From assembly GCA_030592025.1 (NCBI GenBank), contig JAUUZX010000058.1:1-7409 (forward strand): a stretch of 7,409 nucleotides of DNA. Reading direction: 5' to 3'. The notes under the pieces were generated by a model. It saw nothing but the letters and a program-made list of their open reading frames with translations. It was not told where the DNA came from and searched no databases. Of the stretch, positions 1 through 7,055 are shown in pieces; positions within the stretch are counted from its first letter, which is position 1; each line of letters begins with the position of its first letter. The position numbers were made by a program, and so were the translations under genes. The stretch comes from a bacterium (GTDB lineage Bacteria > Krumholzibacteriota > Krumholzibacteria > LZORAL124-64-63).

Positions 1-73
1 GGGCCGCTCCGGCGCAGAGCCGCACCACGCACAGCGTGACACCGCCCCGGTGGCGAAGACCGAGTGTGGACAT
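1..73 (-). CDS. 5' end of a gene cut by the left window edge, possibly a secreted or membrane protein
   Basis: The minus strand has an ATG at 73-71 preceded by a perfect AGGAGG Shine-Dalgarno (85-80) with a 6-base spacer. The frame then stays open to base 1. The 24 visible residues begin MSTLGLRHRGGVTLCVVRLC and continue AGAA. A short Arg/His-containing start followed by a mostly hydrophobic stretch (GGVTLCVV...AGAA) resembles the beginning of an export signal or a membrane segment, but the piece is too short to identify a family. It lies 84 bases downstream of the stop of the lipoprotein gene on the same strand, with a strong hairpin between them. Co-transcription through that hairpin, or a promoter of its own in the gap, are both possible. 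The call rests on the ribosome binding site and the open frame only. Confidence 0.6.
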   Translation of the reverse strand, partial: MSTLGLRHRGGVTLCVVRLCAGAA

Positions 74-106
74 GGGGAACCTCCTGGTAATGGTTGGCGA
101 TATACG

Positions 107-132
107 GGCCCGGTTCCCTGGGGAACCGGGCC
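107..132 (-). terminator. strong hairpin after the lipoprotein gene (terminator or intercistronic stem-loop)
   Basis: Two 12-base arms, GGCCCGGTTCCC (107-118) and GGGAACCGGGCC (121-132), are perfectly complementary around a 2-base centre; in RNA the innermost pair would open to give a 4-base loop. The hairpin begins 26 bases past the lipoprotein stop, the usual place for an intrinsic terminator. On the minus strand, however, the bases that follow read CGTATATCGCC, with no U-run, and a new ribosome binding site appears only 22 bases further on. It may therefore be a weak or factor-assisted terminator, or a stem-loop that sets the 3' end or stability of the lipoprotein message. Confidence 0.55.
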
Positions 133-157
133 GTCGGGGGGACAGGGGGGCGCCCCG

Positions 158-1417
158 CTAGAAGCGCGGCCGCCCGATCTCATCGAATTCCGGCCGGGTG
201 CCGAGGCCCAAGCCGGGGAATGCGCTCTTCTCCGGGAACGACAGGGGGATCACGGTAACGTCGAAGCTGCCGACGCCCACCGTGTCGTGGACCGCGTGGA
301 GGATCTGCTCATCCATGTAACCCACGAGGTAGATGTTCTCGGGGCCCGTGCCCCAGATGCCGACGAGGGTGTTCTTCTGGTCGTAAAGGAGCTCGCGCTC
401 ACCATCGGCGCTTTGGTACACGACCTGACCGTCCTCGGTCACGATGTACAGGTTGTTGCCGCCGTCGATCCACATGTCGCGGATGCCCTGGGACTCCGAT
501 TCGGTGACGCGGTAGATGTTCTTTTCCCACGTGCGTACGCCGAGAGCATCTTCCTCGAGCTGGAACAGCCAGCCCTTGGAGGTGCCCAGGTAGTTGTTGA
601 ACGTGTTGGCCTCGTCCGAGGTGGTGCAGTAGATCCACTCGGGGTTCCTGCCGTCGGTGTTCGACGTGCGGGAGCCGCGCACCGGGCGCAGCAGCCAGTC
701 GAAGCGGGGACCCTCCGGGGGGTCGTCGACGTCGGCGGTCAGGACCATGCCGTCGGTGCCGTCGGTGCCCAGCTCTTCACCCTCGAAGTTGGGCAGGAAA
801 TAGGCGCCGCCGATGAAGAAATGGTTCACCGTCACCAGGGACGAAACATCCTGGGTGAGGGAGAGGGTGTCGATGGCGGCGTTGTCCCGGGTCGGGTCGC
901 GGGTGATGAGCGACGTGGCCACGCCGCCCCAGCCGCCGGTGCCCAGGCGTCGGATCGTGCCCTCGTGCCCGACCGCATGGACGGTGCCGTCGTAGCTGCC
1001 GAGCCCGTAGAGGTTCTCGCCGGTGCCGCTGGCCATGCTGCCCCAGCCGCCGCCCGTGTTGCGCCAGATCGCGCCGCCGTGGCCGCAGGCGTACATGGCG
1101 CCGTCGCCGGCCCCCCAGATGGTGGTGATGGCCTTCGTGGAGGCCATGTCGGCCCGGGTCCAGTCCGTACCGTCGAAGTGGTACATGATGCCCTGGCTAC
1201 CCCCGACCCAGACATCGTTGGCCGCGGTGCCGTAGACGTCGAAGAACCACTTGTAGGCCGGCGGGAGGGGTTCCGGGGAGAAGGTGACGTTGGTTTCGTC
1301 GTCGCTGCAGCCGACGAGGGCCAGCAGCCCGGCCGCAAGGACGAGAGCGGCCACCAGGAAAACGGTCGTCCGGCGCTTCTGTCCGGACCCAACGGTGATC
1401 ATGCGTGCGAGCCTCAT
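158..1417 (-). CDS. lipoprotein with beta-propeller-like repeats, function unknown
   Basis: This is a 419-residue exported lipoprotein. I chose the ATG at 1417 because GGAGG (1426-1422) lies 4 bases upstream. An in-frame ATG at 1456 would add 13 residues but has no such site. Residues 1-37 form a lipoprotein signal: a basic n-region (QKRR, 13-16), a hydrophobic run (VFLVAALVLAAGLLALVG) and the lipobox LVGC, with the acylated Cys at 37. The mature part opens with an acidic linker (SDDETN). Repeats with the pattern 'W/Y-G..(D)-VW/MYA-VG-G-G-I..-DGT-W' lie at about 57-88, 97-127 and 135-165, with two weaker copies at about 311-345 and 350-380. These look like beta-propeller blades. Residues 170-300 are divergent and contain no motif I recognise. 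No catalytic residues can be assigned. A role in ligand binding or surface scaffolding is a guess. The gene is transcribed divergently from nadA. Confidence 0.8.
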   Translation of the reverse strand: MRLARMITVGSGQKRRTTVFLVAALVLAAGLLALVGCSDDETNVTFSPEPLPPAYKWFFDVYGTAANDVWVGGSQGIMYHFDGTDWTRADMASTKAITTIWGAGDGAMYACGHGGAIWRNTGGGWGSMASGTGENLYGLGSYDGTVHAVGHEGTIRRLGTGGWGGVATSLITRDPTRDNAAIDTLSLTQDVSSLVTVNHFFIGGAYFLPNFEGEELGTDGTDGMVLTADVDDPPEGPRFDWLLRPVRGSRTSNTDGRNPEWIYCTTSDEANTFNNYLGTSKGWLFQLEEDALGVRTWEKNIYRVTESESQGIRDMWIDGGNNLYIVTEDGQVVYQSADGERELLYDQKNTLVGIWGTGPENIYLVGYMDEQILHAVHDTVGVGSFDVTVIPLSFPEKSAFPGLGLGTRPEFDEIGRPRF

Positions 1418-1505
1418 CGGGCCTCCAAACGTGTTCAAGTCACCAGGACTGTCCATGCCGCAGAATCCTCACGTCTATCGTGTGGGGAGAACCGTGACGG
1501 CCGAC

Positions 1506-1560
1506 CACCGTCGCCCGGCGTCCGTCGTCCAAAACCTATGGCGACGGTGCGCAAGACGCC
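1506..1560. repeat. perfect 10-bp inverted repeat with pseudoknot potential
   Basis: CACCGTCGCC (1506-1515) is exactly complementary to GGCGACGGTG (1540-1549), with 24 bases between. Inside the loop GGCGTC (1517-1522) is complementary to GACGCC (1555-1560), which lies outside the first stem. The two pairings therefore interlock in H-type pseudoknot order. If the minus-strand promoter candidate is right, the element lies in the 5' leader of the lipoprotein message, about 90-145 bases before its start codon. The second helix is short and GC-rich and could be chance. The first is much less likely to be. Confidence 0.5.
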
Positions 1561-1599
1561 ATGCCCGCCTGGAGGCAGGGCCGCACTTACAACCCATGA

Positions 1600-1628
1600 A
1601 TATTAGGTTGCCGGGATCGGAAAGTCCA
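1600..1628 (-). promoter_or_regulatory. candidate sigma70-type promoter for the lipoprotein gene
   Basis: Read on the minus strand, TGGACT (1628-1623) is followed after 17 bases by TAATAT (1605-1600). Each box matches the consensus at four of six positions, and the spacing is ideal. It is the only AT-rich patch in the divergent region. Transcription would start near 1593, giving a long leader of about 175 bases that contains the inverted repeat at 1506-1560. This is a pattern match only, and this phylum may use a different primary sigma consensus. Confidence 0.3.
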
Positions 1629-1757
1629 TACCCGTTCGTGATTTCGGGTGGGCCCGCACTTGCATAACCGGGTGGATTCGGCAACATTGGGCAGGGTGGA
1701 CGGCGAATCCCCCGCAACCGCGCCGAACCGGTCCTCAACACCGCCGAGGAGTGAACC

Positions 1758-2715
<958 letters not shown>

Positions 2716-2717
<2 letters not shown>

Positions 2718-2731
2718 TCCGGCGATCCGGC
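2716..2731 (+). repeat. tandem 8-base duplication in the nadA-desulfurase gap
   Basis: The octamer GATCCGGC occurs twice head to tail, starting inside the TGA stop codon of nadA and ending just before the ribosome binding site of the next gene. It fills most of the 25-base gap. It is probably a small slippage duplication with no function beyond setting the spacing. Confidence 0.6.
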
Positions 2732-2742
2732 GGAGGCCGCCC

Positions 2743-3906
2743 GTGACTGTCCGTACGCCCGTCTACCTGGACCACCACGCCACGACCCCCGTCGACCCGC
2801 GGGTGCTGGAGGTGCTGGTCCGCGCCCAACGGGACCACTTCGGCAATCCGGACAGCACCAACCACGCCTTCGGCTGGGCGGCGGCCCGTCTGGTGGACGA
2901 CGCCCGAGAGCAGGTGGCGGCCCTGGTGGGCGGCACGGCGCGGGAGATCGTGTTCACCTCCGGCGCCACCGAGGCCGACAACCTGGCCATCCTGGGGGTG
3001 GCCGAGGCCTACGCCGACCGCGGACGCCACCTCGTGACGACGAACCTCGAACACCCGGCGGTGGCGGAACCCATGGCGGCCCTGGTCCGCAGGGGCTGGG
3101 AGGTGACCGTCGTGCTCGCTGAGCCCACCGGCGTCGTGGACCCGGCGGCCGTGGCCGACGCCCTGCGCGAGGACACGGTGCTGGTCTCCCTCATGGCGGC
3201 CCAGAACGAGATAGGGACGATCCAGCCCGTGGCCAGGGTGGGGCGCCTGTGCAAGGAGCGCGGCGTGCTGCTCCACACCGACGCCACCCAGGCGGTCGGC
3301 AGGACGCCGGTGGACGTCGAGGCCTGGGGCGTGGACCTGCTGTCCCTCTCCGCCCACAAGCTCTACGGGCCGAAGGGTGTCGGCGCTCTCTGGGTGCGGC
3401 GTCGGGACCCTCGCGTGGCCCTGGCGCCCCTCCAGCACGGAGGTGGCCAGGAGCGTGGCTGGAGGGCGGGCACCCTCAACGTCCCGGGCATTGCGGGCTT
3501 CGGCGAGGCTTGCCGGTGGGCGGCGGATGAACTGGGGGACGAGGCCGCACGTCTTCGCAAGCTCCGTGATGACCTGCTGGCGCGCCTCGAGGAGGGGCTG
3601 ACGGGGGTCCATCTGAACGGAGCCCGCGAGCCGCGCCTGCCGGGCAATCTCAACCTGAGCTTTGACGGCGTGCGGGCCCATCGACTGCTGGGTGCCCTCA
3701 CGATGCTCGCGGTGTCCTCCAGTTCGGCCTGCTCCAGTGGCGACAGCCGTCCGTCGGCGATCCTCAGCGCCCTGGGCGTGCCGGACGACCTGGCCCGGGC
3801 CAGCCTGCGGATCGGTCTGGGGCGGGGCACGACGCCGGAGGAGGTGGTTTTCGCTGCCGGCACCATCGTGGCGGCGGTGGAGCGCCTGCGGTCCGAAGGC
3901 GGATGA
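2743..3906 (+). CDS. cysteine desulfurase, NifS/IscS family, group I
   Basis: This PLP-dependent enzyme removes sulfur from L-cysteine as an enzyme-bound persulfide and releases alanine; the sulfur is used for Fe-S cluster assembly. It has 387 residues with a GTG start, supported by GGAGG (2732-2736) six bases upstream. The family motifs are intact: YLDHHATTP at 8-16, TSGATEADN at 72-80, His104 in LEHPAV, Asp180 and Gln183 in HTDATQ, and the PLP-binding Lys206 in SAHKLYGPKG. RAGT is at 241-244 and the catalytic Cys330 lies in SSSSACSSG, the flexible-loop form typical of group I (NifS/IscS) rather than SufS-type enzymes. The protein stops at RLRSEGG and lacks the IscU-binding C-terminal tail seen in E. 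coli IscS. Position right after nadA suggests it serves the NadA cluster; a general housekeeping role cannot be excluded. No scaffold gene (iscU, nifU, sufU) is adjacent. Confidence 0.95.
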   Translation: MTVRTPVYLDHHATTPVDPRVLEVLVRAQRDHFGNPDSTNHAFGWAAARLVDDAREQVAALVGGTAREIVFTSGATEADNLAILGVAEAYADRGRHLVTTNLEHPAVAEPMAALVRRGWEVTVVLAEPTGVVDPAAVADALREDTVLVSLMAAQNEIGTIQPVARVGRLCKERGVLLHTDATQAVGRTPVDVEAWGVDLLSLSAHKLYGPKGVGALWVRRRDPRVALAPLQHGGGQERGWRAGTLNVPGIAGFGEACRWAADELGDEAARLRKLRDDLLARLEEGLTGVHLNGAREPRLPGNLNLSFDGVRAHRLLGALTMLAVSSSSACSSGDSRPSAILSALGVPDDLARASLRIGLGRGTTPEEVVFAAGTIVAAVERLRSEGG

Positions 3907-3913
3907 CAGAGCA

Positions 3914-3948
3914 GGGGCGGCTCCTACGGGAGCCGCCCCTTGTTCTTC
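3914..3948 (+). terminator. rho-independent terminator of the nadA operon
   Basis: GGGGCGGCTCC (3914-3924) pairs perfectly with GGAGCCGCCCC (3929-3939) around the loop TACG. A C-G-closed UNCG tetraloop of this kind is exceptionally stable in RNA. The T-rich tail TTGTTCTTC follows (3940-3948). It begins eight bases after the desulfurase stop codon. The convergent S1 gene ends at 3971, so the same stem may also stop transcription from that side, but the minus-strand flank (TGCTCTGTC) is a poorer U-tract. Confidence 0.9.
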
Positions 3949-3970
3949 GACGCGTCTTTCGACGCCGCGA

Positions 3971-5227
3971 TCAGTCGCCGTCGTAGTGGGTGGTCTGACG
4001 TCGGGACAGGGAGATGCGCCGGCGGTCGACATCCACGTCGAGGATCCTCACCTCGATCTCCTCGTCCTCATTGAGCACTTCCCGCGGGTGGATGATGCGC
4101 CGGTTGGCCAGTTCGGATATGTGGACGAGGCCCTCGATCCCCGGCAGCAACTCGACGAAGACGCCGAAGTCGACCAGCCGTGTGACCCGCCCCGTCACGT
4201 CCGATCCCGGTGCCAGGGAGGACGCCGTCTCGGGCCAGGGGTCCGCCGCCAAAGCCTTCATGGAGAGGCTGATGCGCTCCGTGCGGCCCATGCCCAGATT
4301 CTGGATCTCCAGGACCTTGACCTTCACCTCCTGGCCTTCGCGCAGCACGTCCCCCGGGTGGCCCACCCGCTGGTGGGAAATCTGGGAGATGTGCACGAGA
4401 CCCTCGACGCCACCGATGTCGACGAAGGCGCCGAAGGGCACCAGCCGCGTGACCATGCCCTCGCAGGTGTCGCCGAGTTGCAGCGTCTCGCGGGTCTTGC
4501 CGGCCTCCTCCTCGCGGGTGGCCTGAAGCAGCGCGCGTCGGGACACCACGATGTTGCGACCGTCTTCGGCGAACTCGAGGATCCGGAATTCGAATTCCTT
4601 GCCCACGAAGACCGTCGGGTCGTCGGCCCGGCGCAGGTCGATCTGACTGAACGGGCAGAAGGCGCGGGTGCCACCGAGGTCGATGGAGAAGCCGCCCTTG
4701 TTGGTGTCCCCGACCTTGCCCTTGACCGGCGTGCCGTCGGCAAAGGCCTGGGCCAACAGTTCCTTCCCCGCGTTGCGGGGGATGGCGAGGGTCAGTTTCA
4801 GTCCGTCGTCGCCCTTCATGACCCAGGCCTGGACGGTGTCGTCCACCTTGTGGGTGATCTCACCGTCCTTGCCGCGGATTTCCGACAGGGAGAGGGGCAA
4901 CTCGTTGCGCAGGCCGCAGTCGACGAACGCGTCGTGGTCGTCGATCTGGACGATACGGCCCTCGACCTTGTCCCCAGGCGAGGCTTCGGTCGGGGTGGCC
5001 TTCTCCGATTCCTCCAGCATGGCGGCAAAATCCTCGTTCCCGGAGTCGGGCTCCTCCATCGCAGGGGCCGGCGTCTCGGCCGGCTCGGCGGCTTCCGTGG
5101 GCGCCGGGGTTGGGTCGGGCTGAGGGGTCGCGTCGGGCTGTGGGGTTTCGTCCTGGGTCGGGCTCTCGCTCGGTTCGTTGGTGTCGTCGGGGGTCGGGCT
5201 CACGTTTTCGTTCACGTCGCTGGTCAT
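3971..5227 (-). CDS. S1 RNA-binding domain protein, ribosomal protein S1 family, four S1 domains
   Basis: This 418-residue protein has four S1 (OB-fold) RNA-binding repeats at about 83-148, 165-231, 250-324 and 338-409. Repeats 3 and 4 are canonical ([20 protein letters not shown] and [20 protein letters not shown]). Repeat 2 carries KGGF...[12 protein letters not shown], and repeats 1-4 line up in order with E. coli S1 domains 1-4 as I remember them, so domains 5 and 6 appear to be absent. Residues 1-82 are a low-complexity acidic Pro/Thr/Glu-rich tail with hexad repeats ([18 protein letters not shown] at 28-45). I start it at the ATG at 5227, which has AGGA eight bases upstream. A longer reading from 5350 would run through the promoter -10 box and is rejected. 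The expected role is mRNA binding on the 30S subunit during initiation, but it could instead be an S1-like paralogue beside a full-length rpsA elsewhere in the genome. Confidence 0.88.
   Translation of the reverse strand: MTSDVNENVSPTPDDTNEPSESPTQDETPQPDATPQPDPTPAPTEAAEPAETPAPAMEEPDSGNEDFAAMLEESEKATPTEASPGDKVEGRIVQIDDHDAFVDCGLRNELPLSLSEIRGKDGEITHKVDDTVQAWVMKGDDGLKLTLAIPRNAGKELLAQAFADGTPVKGKVGDTNKGGFSIDLGGTRAFCPFSQIDLRRADDPTVFVGKEFEFRILEFAEDGRNIVVSRRALLQATREEEAGKTRETLQLGDTCEGMVTRLVPFGAFVDIGGVEGLVHISQISHQRVGHPGDVLREGQEVKVKVLEIQNLGMGRTERISLSMKALAADPWPETASSLAPGSDVTGRVTRLVDFGVFVELLPGIEGLVHISELANRRIIHPREVLNEDEEIEVRILDVDVDRRRISLSRRQTTHYDGD
5093..5146 (-). repeat. tandem 18-base coding repeat in the N-terminal tail of the S1 protein
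   Basis: Three imperfect 18-base units encode [12 protein letters not shown] and TPAPTE, followed by the looser AAEPAE and TPAPAM. The tail is predicted to be disordered and acidic. Such repeats change length easily by slippage, so the copy number may vary between strains. Confidence 0.6.
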
Positions 5228-5275
5228 GATCCGGTTCCTGTTCTCCGTTGTCGTGGATGTTTCGGCGGGTCGCTG

Positions 5276-5301
5276 GCAGACCCGGCCGCCGGCCGATCTG
5301 C
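5276..5301 (-). promoter_or_regulatory. leader hairpin of the S1 gene
   Basis: In the S1 leader, the outer arms GCAGAT and GTCTGC (one G-U pair) enclose inner arms CGGCC and GGCCG around a GGC loop, with one bulged G. The hairpin starts about 13 bases after the predicted transcription start and ends 48 bases before the start codon. Known S1 genes regulate their own translation through structured leaders with weak Shine-Dalgarno sites, and this gene also has only a short AGGA. An autoregulatory role here is inference. Confidence 0.45.
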
Positions 5302-5320
5302 AGGCACCGACGACCGCGGC

Positions 5321-5349
5321 ATCATAGCACAGGGGAAGGGCCCTGCCCA
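5321..5349 (-). promoter_or_regulatory. sigma70-type promoter of the S1 gene, with extended -10
   Basis: On the minus strand TGGGCA (5349-5344, four of six consensus positions) is followed after 17 bases by TATGAT (5326-5321, five of six). TGC directly before the -10 makes it an extended -10 promoter. Transcription should start near 5314, giving a leader of about 87 bases. It lies wholly in the gap between the HDOD-phosphatase stop (5373) and the S1 start (5227). It is the best promoter in the window. Confidence 0.65.
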
Positions 5350-5372
5350 CCGCCGGTTGAGAATTTCAAGGG

Positions 5373-7055
5373 CTAGTTGCCGCGGCACACGACGAGCAAG
5401 GTGAGGTCGTCCGCAGGAGCTTCGGAGGTGCCCGTGTGGGCGGCCACGGCGGCGTGCACGGCGTCGATAATGCCCGCGGCCGTGGGGCCTCCCGCAGCGA
5501 CAGCTGCAGCGAGGGCGGCAGCCCGGAATTCGCCGCCGTCCGCTGCGGGGGCCTCGAGGACCCCGTCGGTGACCACGACGAAGCGGTCGCCCGGCGCCAA
5601 CTCGATGCGGGCGCTGCGGAAGGCCGCCCCGGGGAGCATGCCCAGCGGCGGGCCCTGGGGCCCGTGCCAGCGTAGCCTGCCGTCCCTGGGCAGAAGGAGG
5701 GGCGGCACATGTCCCGCGCTGACGCAGTCGAAACCGGATCCGTCGAGATCGACGATGGCCATGAACACGGTGGCGAAGTGCTCGTCGTCGGTGGCCTCGA
5801 CGAGGCTCGTGTTGGCGGCGGTCATCAGGTCCCCGACGTCCTCGTGGACGGCAGCCAGGGCGCGGAGGGTGGCCTGCAGGTGGGCGGCCAGGAGCGCCGC
5901 CGGCGTGCCCTTGCCCACGACGTCGGCGACGACGAAGGCGGTGCGCCCGCCGCAGGCGGGCAGGAAGTCGTAAAGGTCGCCGGACACGTGCAGCGAGGGG
6001 GTGTTCGCAGCGGCGATGTCGAGCCCGGGGAGGTCCGGCAGGTTCTTGGGGAGAAGCCGTTGCTGGATCCCGCGGGCGTCGTGGAGTTGCTTCTCGAGGC
6101 GCTGCTTGCCGAGGGAGGCGTCCAGCCCGGCCAGGCCCAACTGCACGAGCGGTAGGCGGGCATGGGCCGCGGCGGCGGCTGCATCGCCATCGTCGTCAAG
6201 CCCGAACGCCTTGACGAGTTCCTCGACCTCCAGGGTGACGGTGGCGGTAAGATCCTCGTGGGTCATCTCGTCGAGGTCGGCCCGACGGGCTGCGACCCCC
6301 GGCGCGGGCGGCGGCGTGCCGTCGCCGCTGTCACCGTGGTTGCCGGCGCGGGCCAGGGCCATCGCCCGGCGCAGCATGTCCACGAGTTCCCGGGTCGGGC
6401 CGTCGAGATCAGGTGGGAGTTCATCGTCGGCATGGCGTCCGATCACGGCGCACAGCGCCTGGGGCAATTGCCAGCGGGCGAGGACGCCTTCACCGATGTC
6501 ACCCTGGTGGCAGCCGCAGATTCGCTGCAGGGCCGTGCTGAGGGGGAGGATCTCGCTACGGGCCAGGGTCAGGGCGGATTCGAGGGTGTCCGGTGTGCGG
6601 CGGGCCAGGGCGGCGACGCCGATGCCGTGGAGGATCCCCACCAGCCAGGCATCGTCCGGCGATCCGCCGGTACGCTGGGCCAGGGCCTGCATCCAGGCGG
6701 CCGTGGCGATCCCGTGGCGCCAGTACGCCGCCGGATCGAAGCCGGTGATGGTCTTGCCGGCGGGCAGGAGATCGTGGGCGCCCATGAGCAGGGCGACGTT
6801 CCGGACGCGCAGGGTTCCCAGGCGCACGAGGGCCATGCGCAGATCGACGATCTCCACGCCCCGCGAGAAGGCGGCGCTGTTGGCCAGGGCGAGGAAGCGC
6901 AGGGTCATGGCCCCGTCGGTACGTATGGCCTTGGCGAGCTCGTCCATGTGGCCATGGGGGTCCGAAGTCAGGGCGACGACGCGGGCGGCCACAGTGGGAA
7001 GACTGGCGGCCTCGTCGACGAGGTCGGCCACGAAGGTGTCGGAAGTGGTGCTCAT
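5373..7055 (-). CDS. HDOD domain - PP2C (SpoIIE/RsbU-type) serine phosphatase fusion
   Basis: This 560-residue cytosolic signalling protein has no signal peptide or membrane segment. An HDOD domain occupies about 12-215, with the signature LPTVAARV at 19-26, LALANSAAF at 55-63 and ALVRLGTLRVRN at 75-86. Its metal site is degenerate: His114 in YWRH and LHGIG (142-146), where HD phosphodiesterases have HD. This is normal for HDOD, a non-catalytic regulatory domain. A linker with an alanine run (292-297) and a short helix (LEKQLHDARGIQQRLLP, 320-336) leads into a PP2C-type phosphatase at about 337-558. Its metal-binding aspartates are all present: SGDLYD (Asp360, Asp363), ADVVGKG (Asp378), VTDGV (Asp497) and ADDLT (Asp549/550). 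SAGH is at 446-449. Family members dephosphorylate STAS anti-sigma-antagonists, but no partner gene is nearby. The ATG at 7055 has no clear Shine-Dalgarno; the HDOD fold starting at residue 12 supports it. The upstream gene ends 51 bases before, so co-transcription is likely. Confidence 0.92.
   Translation of the reverse strand: MSTTSDTFVADLVDEAASLPTVAARVVALTSDPHGHMDELAKAIRTDGAMTLRFLALANSAAFSRGVEIVDLRMALVRLGTLRVRNVALLMGAHDLLPAGKTITGFDPAAYWRHGIATAAWMQALAQRTGGSPDDAWLVGILHGIGVAALARRTPDTLESALTLARSEILPLSTALQRICGCHQGDIGEGVLARWQLPQALCAVIGRHADDELPPDLDGPTRELVDMLRRAMALARAGNHGDSGDGTPPPAPGVAARRADLDEMTHEDLTATVTLEVEELVKAFGLDDDGDAAAAAAHARLPLVQLGLAGLDASLGKQRLEKQLHDARGIQQRLLPKNLPDLPGLDIAAANTPSLHVSGDLYDFLPACGGRTAFVVADVVGKGTPAALLAAHLQATLRALAAVHEDVGDLMTAANTSLVEATDDEHFATVFMAIVDLDGSGFDCVSAGHVPPLLLPRDGRLRWHGPQGPPLGMLPGAAFRSARIELAPGDRFVVVTDGVLEAPAADGGEFRAAALAAAVAAGGPTAAGIIDAVHAAVAAHTGTSEAPADDLTLLVVCRGN

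Larger units (their letters stand above)
1418..1757. other. divergent intergenic region between the lipoprotein gene and nadA
   Basis: These 340 bases separate two divergent start codons and must carry both promoters. Visible contents are a minus-strand promoter candidate in the only AT-rich patch (about 1599-1628), a perfect 10-bp inverted repeat at 1506-1549, a small hairpin at 1563-1581 (GCCC/GGGC outer and GCC/GGC inner arms), and an imperfect direct repeat of GGGCC(C)GCACTT at 1578-1588 and 1650-1661. For nadA the best promoter-like arrangement is TTGCAT (1660-1665), 17 bases, AACATT (1683-1688), but the -10 matches the sigma70 consensus at only three of six positions, so I do not call it. 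I found no credible small gene here and no match I can make to a known riboswitch. Confidence 0.7.

Noticed and set aside
134..157. G-quadruplex in the G-rich stretch after the lipoprotein stop
   Set aside because: Only two long G-runs occur close together and the next bases are C-rich, so a four-run quadruplex motif with short loops is not clearly met.
50..1606. Long open frame on the plus strand (518 codons) over the lipoprotein gene
   Set aside because: It lies opposite the lipoprotein gene, shows no domain, and is rich in Ala, Gly, Val and Arg as expected from the antisense of GC-rich coding sequence. The minus strand has a signal peptide, lipobox and ribosome binding site.
1596..1667. 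Possible 23-residue upstream peptide before nadA (ATG at 1596, stop at 1667)
   Set aside because: The nearest GGAGG is about 20 bases before the ATG, too far to act. There is no similarity to a known leader peptide and no run of a regulatory amino acid.
1660..1688. nadA promoter TTGCAT - 17 bases - AACATT
   Set aside because: The spacing is right, but the -10 hexamer matches only three of six positions. It is kept as a note in the intergenic entry, not as a feature.
1640..1757. NAD-sensing riboswitch before nadA
   Set aside because: NAD+-I (nadA motif) riboswitches do occur before nadA in Acidobacteria, so I looked for one. I could not recognise the conserved core or a clear paired architecture. 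A covariance-model search (Infernal with the Rfam nadA motif) would decide; a significant hit would overturn this.
5228..5350. 41-residue N-terminal extension of the S1 protein from an ATG-type start at 5350
   Set aside because: The extension would translate through the extended -10 promoter at 5321-5329 and the leader hairpin. The ATG at 5227 has AGGA upstream and begins the acidic tail directly.
3662..5404. Plus-strand open frame (580 codons) opposite the S1 gene
   Set aside because: It runs out of phase through the end of the desulfurase, across the terminator, and antisense to four conserved S1 domains. Its composition is typical of a GC-rich shadow frame.
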